Shown here: positions 7,616 through 14,279 of the stretch, piece after piece
Position numbering within the stretch: the first letter of the stretch is position 1
Layout of the letters: every line of letters starts with the position of its first letter
NCBI GenBank assembly: GCA_016868095.1
Contig: VGHV01000022.1
Coordinates: 1 to 15,302 of the forward strand
Length of the DNA stretch: 15,302 bases
Direction of reading: 5' to 3'
Source: Betaproteobacteria bacterium
GTDB taxonomy: Bacteria > Pseudomonadota > Gammaproteobacteria > Burkholderiales > Burkholderiaceae_E
Position numbers and translations under genes: made by a program
Notes under the pieces: generated by a model
Told to the model about the DNA's origin: nothing
What the model saw: only the letters and a program-made list of their open reading frames with translations
Databases searched by the model: none

Positions 7616-8700
7616 GACATACCCTTCAATCGTTTCAAGGATCGAACGACCAAGCCACACAGAAGATCTCAAGCGCTTCTGACTGCAAACAGCAACTACT
7701 GACAGACGAGGATGCTCTCCGCCGCCAAACACTGAAGGCACTTAGTCTTGGACTTTTTGGCAGCGCAAGCCTAGGTCTGACCGATTCAGCTCATGCGCAA
7801 GCTAACTACCCTTCAAAATCGGTTCGAATCATCGTGCCCTTCAGTGCAGGTGGCACCACCGATATATTGGCCCGCGAAATGTCTGGCCACTTCACCGAAC
7901 GTTGGAAGCAAAGCTTTGTCGTTGAGAACAAGGGAGGTGCAGGAGGTACCTTAGGCACCGATTTAGCGGTCCGCGCGCCTGCTGATGGCTACACCTTGCT
8001 TTGTGCTTCGGTCGGCCCCCTGGCAGTCAATCCTACACTGATTAAAAAGCTTTCATATAACCCGCTCGTTGACCTCGTACCGATCGTTCTTATCGCTGAT
8101 GTATCAAACGTCCTTGTGGTCCATCCGTCGATTCCAGCAAAGACGGTTGAAGAATTTATCAAGCTCCTCGAGCAAAATCCCGATAAGTTCAATTACGGTT
8201 CAACCGGCATCGGTACAGCGGCCCATTTATCGGGTGCACTTTTCGGTCTTCGCACGAAGACGAAGATTCAGCATATTCCTTATCGTGGCGCTGAAGCTGT
8301 GCAAGACCTGCTTGCCGGCCGTATTCAATTTATGTTTGCCACAGCACCTTCGATCATGCCCCAAATTAAGGCCGGGAAGGTAAGGGCGCTCGCAGTCACC
8401 AGTCTCGAACGGAGTCGGGCATTGCCTGAGGTGCCAACGATGAAAGAGCGCGGTTTATCTGATTTCGATTCGGGTTCATGGTTTGGTTTTCTTGCGCCAA
8501 AGGGTGTACCCGACCAGGTCGTACGCGAAATCAATAAGGCAACCAACGAAGCGCTCAAACTGCCCGCGGTGCAAACAAAGCTCGTGACAGCAGGAGCTGA
8601 CCCGGCTGGTGGATCCCCGAGTGATTTTTATAATTTTATAAAGACTGAAACCGCAAAATGGCGAAATGTGATCATCGAAACCGGTGTTGAACCCCAGTAA
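7612..8700 (+). CDS. Bug/TctC-family periplasmic substrate-binding protein
   Basis: A 362-residue tripartite tricarboxylate transporter substrate-binding (TctC/Bug) protein, which captures carboxylates in the periplasm. The mature part begins about residue 63 with NYPSKSVRIIVPFSAGGTTD, where the first loop of the ligand site (PFSAGGTTD) is the family signature, followed by VENKGGAGGTLGTDLAV, the FNYGSTGIGTAAHL second loop and IPYRGAEAV. The export signal is RRQTLKAL at 37-44, then a hydrophobic stretch and AHA near 60-62; it looks like a Tat signal with a degenerate motif. About 36 residues precede the RR pair, an unusually long polar n-region. No TctA or TctB membrane gene is in the window, so it is an orphan, as is common for Bug proteins. 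It overlaps the MmgE/PrpD stop (GTGA) and is six bases before the dehydrogenase gene, hence likely supplies that pathway. Confidence 0.94.
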   Translation: MRHTLQSFQGSNDQATQKISSASDCKQQLLTDEDALRRQTLKALSLGLFGSASLGLTDSAHAQANYPSKSVRIIVPFSAGGTTDILAREMSGHFTERWKQSFVVENKGGAGGTLGTDLAVRAPADGYTLLCASVGPLAVNPTLIKKLSYNPLVDLVPIVLIADVSNVLVVHPSIPAKTVEEFIKLLEQNPDKFNYGSTGIGTAAHLSGALFGLRTKTKIQHIPYRGAEAVQDLLAGRIQFMFATAPSIMPQIKAGKVRALAVTSLERSRALPEVPTMKERGLSDFDSGSWFGFLAPKGVPDQVVREINKATNEALKLPAVQTKLVTAGADPAGGSPSDFYNFIKTETAKWRNVIIETGVEPQ

Positions 8701-8706
8701 CCAGCG

Positions 8707-9717
8707 ATGACGAAGCCGCGGATTCTTGCGACCAAATCACTAGACCGAGCGATTGAGTCGCTATTTCTTGAACGATTTGATTTTCATACCGCCAAAGATG
8801 CAAGTATTGAGTCGATTGCCGAGGCAGCACAACGGCTCGACCCTCAGGGGATGGTCGTCCGAGACGACCTACCCGATACGATCGCTGAGCTTGCGCCATC
8901 GTTAGTCCATATTGCACGTCATGGCAGTGGTGTCGATGTGATTCCTGTGAAAGCCTGTAGCGATGCGGGCATTTGCATTAGCAGAGTACCCGGTGGCAAC
9001 GCGGTAAGTGTTGCCGAGTGGTGCTTAAGCCAGATCTTATCGCTCTTGCATCGCCTGCCCGACATCGTTGAGGCAAGCCGCATGCAGGGTTGGTCCATCG
9101 CAAGAAAGCGTTTCACGGGGGCCGCTGTTGATCTGGCAGGGAAAAAGGTGTTGATCTTAGGTTTTGGTGCTATCGCACAACATTTAAGTCATATGCTTTG
9201 TATCGGCCTGCGGGCTAAGGTCACGATCGCCTGCCGACGCCCCGAAGCCTTTAAGGCTGAACATGCTTCGCTTGAATTTATATCGATGAGCGAGGCACTT
9301 GCCGCACTGCCTCAGACCGAGGTCTTAGTACCTTGCATCGCTCTCAGCGCCTCGACCGAGGGCCTCGTCAGCCAAGCATGGTTTGACGCGCTACCAGCAC
9401 GAGCGATTGTGGTCAATGCCTCACGAGGCGAAGTGCTCGACGAGCAGGCCATGTGCAAAGCCTTAGTTGATGGGCGTCTTGCTGGCGCGGCGATCGATGT
9501 GGTTGCAAGTCGCAGCCTAACAAGCGATTCACCGCTTTGGCAGACCCCGCATCTGGTCATCACACCGCATTTGGCCGGACATACCGCAGACGCACACCAG
9601 CGAAACGGCATGTCCTGTTTTGAAGCATTGACCGAGTCATTGTTGCTGCGCCAATGTCCCAAGCATGCGATAAATCCTGAGGTATGGCCTCAGGCCTTAG
9701 AGCGCATGAGGAATTGA
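8707..9717 (+). CDS. D-2-hydroxyacid dehydrogenase-like NAD(P)-binding protein with altered catalytic Glu
   Basis: A 336-residue member of the D-isomer-specific 2-hydroxyacid dehydrogenase family, which interconverts 2-oxo and D-2-hydroxy acids. The nucleotide-binding loop is ILGFGAIAQ (150-158) with Ala where the third Gly usually stands. The substrate-side loop has RHGSGVDVI (71-79) and the lid region VPGGNAVSVAEW (94-105). The catalytic Arg is present (VNASRGEVLDE, Arg240), as is the His (ITPHLAGHT, His288). The Glu normally found five residues after the Asp of the ALDVF-type motif is Arg269 here (IDVVASRSL), and the following Pro is Ser. The catalytic triad is thus incomplete, which may mean altered activity or substrate. 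The gene is last in the plus-strand operon, and its 3' end is five bases from the convergent ketopantoate-reductase-like gene. Confidence 0.9.
   Translation: MTKPRILATKSLDRAIESLFLERFDFHTAKDASIESIAEAAQRLDPQGMVVRDDLPDTIAELAPSLVHIARHGSGVDVIPVKACSDAGICISRVPGGNAVSVAEWCLSQILSLLHRLPDIVEASRMQGWSIARKRFTGAAVDLAGKKVLILGFGAIAQHLSHMLCIGLRAKVTIACRRPEAFKAEHASLEFISMSEALAALPQTEVLVPCIALSASTEGLVSQAWFDALPARAIVVNASRGEVLDEQAMCKALVDGRLAGAAIDVVASRSLTSDSPLWQTPHLVITPHLAGHTADAHQRNGMSCFEALTESLLLRQCPKHAINPEVWPQALERMRN
9676..9694 (-). terminator. Inverted repeat near the convergent gene ends, possible weak terminator
   Basis: CCTGAGG and CCTCAGG form a 7-bp stem around a five-base loop. It lies inside the last codons of the 2-hydroxyacid dehydrogenase gene and 28 bases past the stop of the ketopantoate-reductase-like gene on the minus strand, where it is followed by an AT-rich ATTTAT. 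There is no true T-run in either direction, so terminator function is only a possibility. Confidence 0.25.
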
Positions 9718-9722
9718 TGCGC

Positions 9723-10703
9723 TTAATTCGGATAAAGCCCAAGACCTTGCATCCTCAGGCGACACAACCCAAGTAGCGCGCTAATCCAGGGCGTGTCCAT
9801 ACCAAGATGCTTTGCGATTTCTTGCACCACGGTCAACAAGGCATCAAGTTCAACCGGGCGCATGGCTTCAACATCTTGAAGCATCGAGGTCTTGAAGGCG
9901 CCGAGTTGTTTTGTGACTGCATTGCGTTCTTCGGGTGATTGCTGAATCAAACAGCCAAATCGCTCACCAATCACTTTCGCTTCTTGCATGACCGAAACAC
10001 AAAAGCGATGGACCTCCGGGTCCCCAAGCATCTTGTCGATGGTTGCCCCTGTAATCGCCGAAACCGGATTCATGGTCATATTGCCCCAAAGCTTGAACCA
10101 GATATCGTCCTGAATGCGCAATGAAGCTTCAGCGGCAAAGCCTGCTGAACAAAACAGGCTGCAGACTTCGCTGAGCCTTTGTGAGGCTCCACCCTGCGGT
10201 TCGCCCAAAATTATGCGAGAACCCATGGCGTGAAGAACATGGCCTGGAGACGGGGTTGAAGCACTCATGTGCAAGACACTTCCAAGCAGCGCCTCGCGCG
10301 GGATTGCCCGATCGAGGGATGCATCAGGATCGACACTTCGAAGTCTTAGATCCTTACAAGGCCCGCTAAACCCCTGAAAGAACCACCATGGCACACCATT
10401 CATCGCGGTCAGCACCACACCGTTATCAGCGCGCAATTGCGCAATCGCCTCAGCAAGTTGAGGCAAGGCCGGTGCCTTCACTGCAACGATGACAAGATCG
10501 TGTTGCCCCAGTTCTCGTACTTGGTCACTGACTTTCAACGGGAGCTTTATTTGCTGTCCCGCTTGCTCAAGCGTCAAACCACCCTGGCGTACAGCCGAAA
10601 GCGTTTGACCCCTGGCCAAAGCCTTCACCTGATGACCAGCCTGTATCAATTGGGCCGCTATCAGCCCGCCCATCGCACCAAGCCCGACAATTGCAATATT
10701 CAT
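9723..10703 (-). CDS. Ketopantoate reductase family (PanE/ApbA-like) NADPH-dependent reductase
   Basis: A 326-residue protein of the 2-dehydropantoate 2-reductase family, which reduces a 2-oxo acid with NADPH. The Rossmann loop is VGLGAMGG (6-13), with an Arg at 31 suited to the NADPH phosphate. VAVKAP (73-78) and the NGVP loop (102-105) are conserved, and the catalytic-Lys region is IWFKLWGNMTMNP (201-213, Lys204). KTSMLQDVE (271-279) and the PVELDALL helix (283-290) complete the substrate pocket. The NGVPWWFF variant differs from the E. coli PanE loop and is typical of the many paralogues in catabolic clusters. As last gene of an operon with CoA-transferase, crotonase and FAD dehydrogenase genes, it is more likely a catabolic 2-oxo-acid or 3-hydroxy-acid oxidoreductase than the pantothenate enzyme; this is inference. 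It overlaps the FAD gene by ATGA. Confidence 0.92.
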   Translation of the reverse strand: MNIAIVGLGAMGGLIAAQLIQAGHQVKALARGQTLSAVRQGGLTLEQAGQQIKLPLKVSDQVRELGQHDLVIVAVKAPALPQLAEAIAQLRADNGVVLTAMNGVPWWFFQGFSGPCKDLRLRSVDPDASLDRAIPREALLGSVLHMSASTPSPGHVLHAMGSRIILGEPQGGASQRLSEVCSLFCSAGFAAEASLRIQDDIWFKLWGNMTMNPVSAITGATIDKMLGDPEVHRFCVSVMQEAKVIGERFGCLIQQSPEERNAVTKQLGAFKTSMLQDVEAMRPVELDALLTVVQEIAKHLGMDTPWISALLGLCRLRMQGLGLYPN

Positions 10704-12166
10704 AGCAGATGACTATTCGACGTGGTGAGAGGCTGCAATACTTTGCCAGGGTTCATCAAACCCAAAGGGTCAAAGGCCACTTTGATGCGCTGCATTAACT
10801 TGATTTCGACGGCAGATTTATAACGTGCGGCTTCATCGCGCCGCAGGGTACCCAAGCCATGTTCGGCAGACACCGACCCTCCAAAAGCTGCTACCGCATC
10901 ATGGGTGATCTGATTAATCGAAGGTTGTAACTGCAAAAAAGCGTCTTCATGAGCTTTATCGCTCAAGGCCAAAGGCGGTGAAACGTTGTAGTGCAAATTG
11001 CCATCACCCAAATGCCCAAAACAAACCATACGGATCCCAGGGTGCGCTTTTTGCAAAGCCGCATCGGTTTCTCTAATAAAACGTGGAATCTCGGAAATGG
11101 GTACCGATATATCGTGCTTAATGTTTTTCCCCTCAGCAGCTTGGGCCTCAGAAACATTTTCACGAAGTGCCCAGATGGCTTTGAATTGAGCCATCGTCTC
11201 TGAGAGCGCAGCATCTTTGGCCAAGCCTTGATCAATCGCCTGAGCGAGCAAGGACTCGAGCGCCTGACCGGCCTGGGCATCGCTTTGAGCACTCGACAGT
11301 TCTAATAAAACATACCAAGGGTAGCGCTCTTGCAAGGGCCTGCGACAATCAGCAAAGTGGCGTGTAACCAGCTCGATACAAAAATCAGAAAGAAGCTCAA
11401 ATCCTGTTAGTGAATCGCCAATCTGCCCCTGAGCCAGCGAAAGCAATGCAAGCGCTTGCTCAGTACTTTCCAGACCAATCAGCGCGCATCGTCTTGAAGC
11501 AGCCGCTGGATACAGTTTTAAAACCGCTGCTGTGATGACGCCCAAAGTACCTTCTGCGCCGATGAAAAGGTCGCGCAAGTCATAGCCTGTATTGTCCTTG
11601 CGCAAACCTCTTAGACCGTTCCAAATATCACCATCGGCGGTGACCACTTCCAAACCCAGGCAAAGATCTCGGGCATTGCCAAAGCGCAACACCTGAACAC
11701 CGCCTGCGTTGGTTGAGAGATTACCCCCAATCGTGCATGAGCCTTCGGCTGCCAGCGATAAGGGGAAGAAACGACCTGCTTCGCTAGCTGCCTCTTGAAT
11801 CTGCTGCAAAATACATCCTGCCTCAACGGTGATCGTATTGTTGATCGGATCCAACCCACGAATCGATTTCATCTTAGCTAGCGACAAGACAATCGAGCGT
11901 CCCGTGTCATCGGGGACGCTTCCTCCGCTTAGCCCCGTATTGCCTCCCTGGGGTACGATGGCGACCCGATGCTCAAGGCACCAGCGAATCGCCGCCGCAA
12001 CTGATTCAGTCGTTTCGGGCATGACCACGGCGAGCGCATGTCCACGCATTCTTTTGCGCCAGTCGATCAGGTGGGGTGCCATGTCGTCTATGGCAGTCAA
12101 TACGCGGCCCTGCAGACGTTCGCTGAGGCTTGGCAACTGTTGCCTCAGGCTTTCCATACTCATCAT
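10700..12166 (-). CDS. FAD-linked oxidase, D-lactate/D-2-hydroxyglutarate dehydrogenase type
   Basis: About 488 residues, a flavoprotein of the VAO/PCMH superfamily (FAD_binding_4 plus FAD-oxidase C-terminal domain) that oxidises D-2-hydroxy acids such as D-lactate, glycolate or D-2-hydroxyglutarate. The FAD domain shows IVPQGGNTGLSGGSVP (70-85), EGSCTIGGNLSTNAGGVQVL (141-160) and IGAEGTLGVIT (202-212). The C-terminal domain has the likely metal site GHLGDGNLHYNV (384-395; His385, His392) and SAEHGLGT (433-440; Glu435), as in the D-2-hydroxyglutarate dehydrogenase branch. The frame stays open upstream into the crotonase gene, but homology begins at the Met-Met-Ser-Met cluster, and the ATG at 12166 starts one base past the crotonase stop, so that start was chosen. 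It is the third gene of the operon and overlaps the ketopantoate-reductase-like gene by ATGA. Confidence 0.93.
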   Translation of the reverse strand: MMSMESLRQQLPSLSERLQGRVLTAIDDMAPHLIDWRKRMRGHALAVVMPETTESVAAAIRWCLEHRVAIVPQGGNTGLSGGSVPDDTGRSIVLSLAKMKSIRGLDPINNTITVEAGCILQQIQEAASEAGRFFPLSLAAEGSCTIGGNLSTNAGGVQVLRFGNARDLCLGLEVVTADGDIWNGLRGLRKDNTGYDLRDLFIGAEGTLGVITAAVLKLYPAAASRRCALIGLESTEQALALLSLAQGQIGDSLTGFELLSDFCIELVTRHFADCRRPLQERYPWYVLLELSSAQSDAQAGQALESLLAQAIDQGLAKDAALSETMAQFKAIWALRENVSEAQAAEGKNIKHDISVPISEIPRFIRETDAALQKAHPGIRMVCFGHLGDGNLHYNVSPPLALSDKAHEDAFLQLQPSINQITHDAVAAFGGSVSAEHGLGTLRRDEAARYKSAVEIKLMQRIKVAFDPLGLMNPGKVLQPLTTSNSHLL

Positions 12167-12167
12167 C

Positions 12168-12959
12168 TCATCGGCCCTGAAAATTCGGTGTTCTCTTTTC
12201 CATAAATGCCCTGGCGCCCTCGCGATAATCTTCGCTTTGAGCACAACGCGCCAAGGCTTCCACAATCTCAGGCCTCGTTGCAATTTCTTGAACATGAGCA
12301 CTGCTCAGCGCAGCCACGGTTCGCTTGAGTGCAGCGATGGTTAAGGGCGCGTTCTCAGCGATTGAACTTGCAAGAGCATCCACATGTTGATCAAGCTGAT
12401 CAACTGATACAACTTCACGAACAAAGCCCATGCTTAATGCCGCGCTTGCCGGAAAGATCCTTGCCGTCATAAACATATCTAAGGTGTTGGCCATACCTAC
12501 CACCGATATGAATCTTGCAATACCCTGCGTCCCGTAGCCAAGGCCAAGACGAGCCGCTGGCATGCGAAATCGGGCATCGTCTGCAGCGATGCGCAAATCG
12601 CAAGCCGCTGCAAGTCCCAATCCACCACCAAAGCAAATGCCACGAATTTTTGCAATGACAGGCTTGCCTGCCTTAGCCGGTGCGCCGTAGGCGGCCTCCA
12701 CGGCAGCGCTAAACCGTCGCTGATCCTCGGGATCAGTTCGTTGCGCTTCAAACGTTGAAATATCAGCGCCTGAAACAAAGGCCTGATCGCCATCGCCTTG
12801 CAACACAATCACCCGCACACTCGGGTCTGCATCAGCCTGGGCGATGTGATCAGCGAGTGACTGCCACATATCGCGCGACATTGCGTTGCGCTTTGCAGGA
12901 TTGCTGATCACCAGGTTTCGAACCGCACCCTGCTGCTTCGAGAAAACCGTTCCACTCAT
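12168..12959 (-). CDS. Enoyl-CoA hydratase/isomerase (crotonase) family protein without the two catalytic Glu
   Basis: A 263-residue crotonase-fold protein, a cytoplasmic acyl-CoA enzyme. The oxyanion-hole segments are present: VSGADIS (62-68) and ICFGGGLGLAAACDLRIA (108-125). The hydratase glutamates are not: where rat mitochondrial hydratase has Glu144 (GGGCEL) this protein has Gly115 (GGGLGL), and where Glu164 follows a Pro (PE) it has Ala135 (MPAARLGLGYG). A classical syn-hydration is therefore doubtful; isomerase, hydrolase, decarboxylase or C-C lyase activity is possible. The start at 12959 is chosen because AAAGGA lies six bases upstream; the in-frame TTG at 12965 directly abuts that site. 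The gene follows the CaiB/BaiF CoA-transferase by 29 bases and precedes the FAD dehydrogenase by one base, so its substrate is probably the CoA ester made by the transferase. Confidence 0.92.
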   Translation of the reverse strand: MSGTVFSKQQGAVRNLVISNPAKRNAMSRDMWQSLADHIAQADADPSVRVIVLQGDGDQAFVSGADISTFEAQRTDPEDQRRFSAAVEAAYGAPAKAGKPVIAKIRGICFGGGLGLAAACDLRIAADDARFRMPAARLGLGYGTQGIARFISVVGMANTLDMFMTARIFPASAALSMGFVREVVSVDQLDQHVDALASSIAENAPLTIAALKRTVAALSSAHVQEIATRPEIVEALARCAQSEDYREGARAFMEKRTPNFQGR

Positions 12960-12965
12960 GGTCAA

Positions 12966-12971
12966 TCCTTT
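12966..12971 (-). promoter_or_regulatory. Ribosome binding site fixing the crotonase ATG start
   Basis: AAAGGA on the minus strand, six bases before the ATG at 12959. It directly abuts the in-frame TTG at 12965, which excludes that codon as a start. Confidence 0.7.
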
Positions 12972-12988
12972 ATGTGTTGTGAACCATC

Positions 12989-14182
12989 CTAAAGAACACC
13001 CTCTGCCTTTAAGGCTTCGATCGCCTCAGCTGAAAGCCCAAGCTCACTCAGGATGCTTTGGTTATCCTCACCGCGTTGGGCTATAGGTTTTGCAATCCGC
13101 CCGGGTGTACGGCTGAGCCTGGCAGCCTGGGCAATCAGCTGAATATCCCCGCGCTCTTGGTGTTGGACGGTTTCAGCGATATTGGCATGCCGAACCTGTG
13201 GATCTGCGAAGACCTCATCCATGCTGTAAATCGGCCCGCAAGGTACACCGGCCTGATTGAGCTTTTCAATCCAATGCGCTTTGCCCGCCTTTTGAAAGGC
13301 CGCGCTAAGCAATCGATTGAGCGCAATACGGTTTTTCGATCGTAAAGCATTGCTTGTGAAGCGCTCATCAGCGAGCAACTCAGGGACTTCCAAAACCTCG
13401 CATAGCGCTTTCCACATGGCTTCGCCTGATGCGCCAATATTGACGTAGCCATCCGAGGTGGGATAGCTCGATGTGGGCATGCCGGTCGGATGGTCATTGC
13501 CCACCGAACGAGGCACCTCGCCGTCGAGCAGGTAGCGCGCTGCCTGAAAGTCCATCAAGGCAATGCCCGCGTGTAAGAGCGAGGATTGAACCCATTGCCC
13601 CTTGCCAGATTGCTCGCGCTCAAGCAAGGCCGTGAGAATGCCAAGCGCACAAAATAGGCCCGCAGCCATATCGCATACCGCAGCACCGGCTCTCATGGGT
13701 TCGCCGTCTACAGGGCCTGTGACGCTCATCAGACCGCTCATGCCCTGGGCGATCTGGTCAAAACCCGGACGCTCGCGATAAGGACCATCCTGCCCAAATC
13801 CCGAGATACTTCCTAATATGATTCGGGGATTGATCTTGTTCAATGACTCATAGTCAATGCCGAGCCTATCCTTCACATCGGGCCTGAAGTTTTCAACAAC
13901 CACGTCGGCGGTTTTGACCAGTTCGAGGAAAAGTTCAAGCCCGCGCGGGTGCTTCAAATTAAGGGTGATCGAACGCTTATTTCGGTGCAGGTTTTGAAAA
14001 TCAGGTCCATCGCGTGCACCGGTCATCATGTCGGGGCGGCCCGAGGATGCCGAAGGCTCCACCTTGATGACATCAGCGCCAAAATCGGCAAGTTGTTTCA
14101 CGCAGGTCGGGCCAGCGCGAACCTGCGACAGATCGAGCACGCGGAATCGCGCCAGTGCCCCTTGCGGCATGATGCTCGGCAT
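12989..14182 (-). CDS. CaiB/BaiF family (class III) CoA-transferase
   Basis: About 397 residues, a class III CoA-transferase of the formyl-CoA transferase/carnitine CoA-transferase family, which moves CoA from an acyl-CoA donor to a carboxylate in the cytoplasm. Family landmarks are RVLDLSQVRAGPTCVKQLAD (14-33), FGADVIKVEP (34-43), NKRSITLNLKHPRG (68-81), VVENFRPDV and SGFGQDGPYRERPGFDQIAQ (127-146), whose Asp142 matches the nucleophilic Asp. The C-terminal part has GVPCGPIYSMDEVFADPQV, as expected. The frame opens at 14215, but the ATG at 14182 is preferred because GGAG lies six bases upstream and homology starts right after it. It is the first gene of the four-gene minus operon and divergent from the flavin reductase-like gene across 97 bases. 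Substrate is unknown; a hydroxy- or oxo-carboxylic acid fits the neighbours. Confidence 0.94.
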   Translation of the reverse strand: MPSIMPQGALARFRVLDLSQVRAGPTCVKQLADFGADVIKVEPSASSGRPDMMTGARDGPDFQNLHRNKRSITLNLKHPRGLELFLELVKTADVVVENFRPDVKDRLGIDYESLNKINPRIILGSISGFGQDGPYRERPGFDQIAQGMSGLMSVTGPVDGEPMRAGAAVCDMAAGLFCALGILTALLEREQSGKGQWVQSSLLHAGIALMDFQAARYLLDGEVPRSVGNDHPTGMPTSSYPTSDGYVNIGASGEAMWKALCEVLEVPELLADERFTSNALRSKNRIALNRLLSAAFQKAGKAHWIEKLNQAGVPCGPIYSMDEVFADPQVRHANIAETVQHQERGDIQLIAQAARLSRTPGRIAKPIAQRGEDNQSILSELGLSAEAIEALKAEGVL

Positions 14183-14188
14183 ATCAAT

Positions 14189-14192
14189 CTCC
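14189..14192 (-). promoter_or_regulatory. Ribosome binding site deciding the CaiB/BaiF start
   Basis: GGAG on the minus strand, six bases before the ATG at 14182. The upstream in-frame ATG at 14194 overlaps this site and has no Shine-Dalgarno of its own. Confidence 0.65.
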
Positions 14193-14221
14193 ATCACTGA
14201 GAAACGAAACCGCAAGTTACA

Positions 14222-14239
14222 CGAAGCCCGCGCGCTTCG
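14222..14239. promoter_or_regulatory. Dyad in the divergent CaiB/flavin reductase gap, possible operator
   Basis: CGAAGC and GCTTCG form a perfect 6-bp inverted repeat around a six-base GC-rich spacer, centred in the 97-base gap between two divergently transcribed genes. A regulator site or an RNA hairpin is possible. No regulator gene is in the window to suggest which, and I see no clear promoter boxes beside it. Confidence 0.3.
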
Positions 14240-14279
14240 GGTAGCTTACGTTCCATTAGCCCTCAAGGAGCCATAGCGC

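Noticed and set aside
12167..12301. N-terminal extension of the FAD-oxidase frame into the crotonase gene
   Set aside because: The 45 extra residues overlap the conserved end of the crotonase, are basic and unlike the family; the ATG at 12166 gives a normal length.
11829..12344. A 171-codon open frame on the plus strand opposite the FAD-oxidase/crotonase junction
   Set aside because: Antisense to two strongly supported genes, no domain recognised, composition typical of shadow frames.
14183..14215. Upstream starts for the CaiB/BaiF gene at 14215 and 14194
   Set aside because: Neither has a ribosome binding site, while the ATG at 14182 has GGAG six bases upstream.
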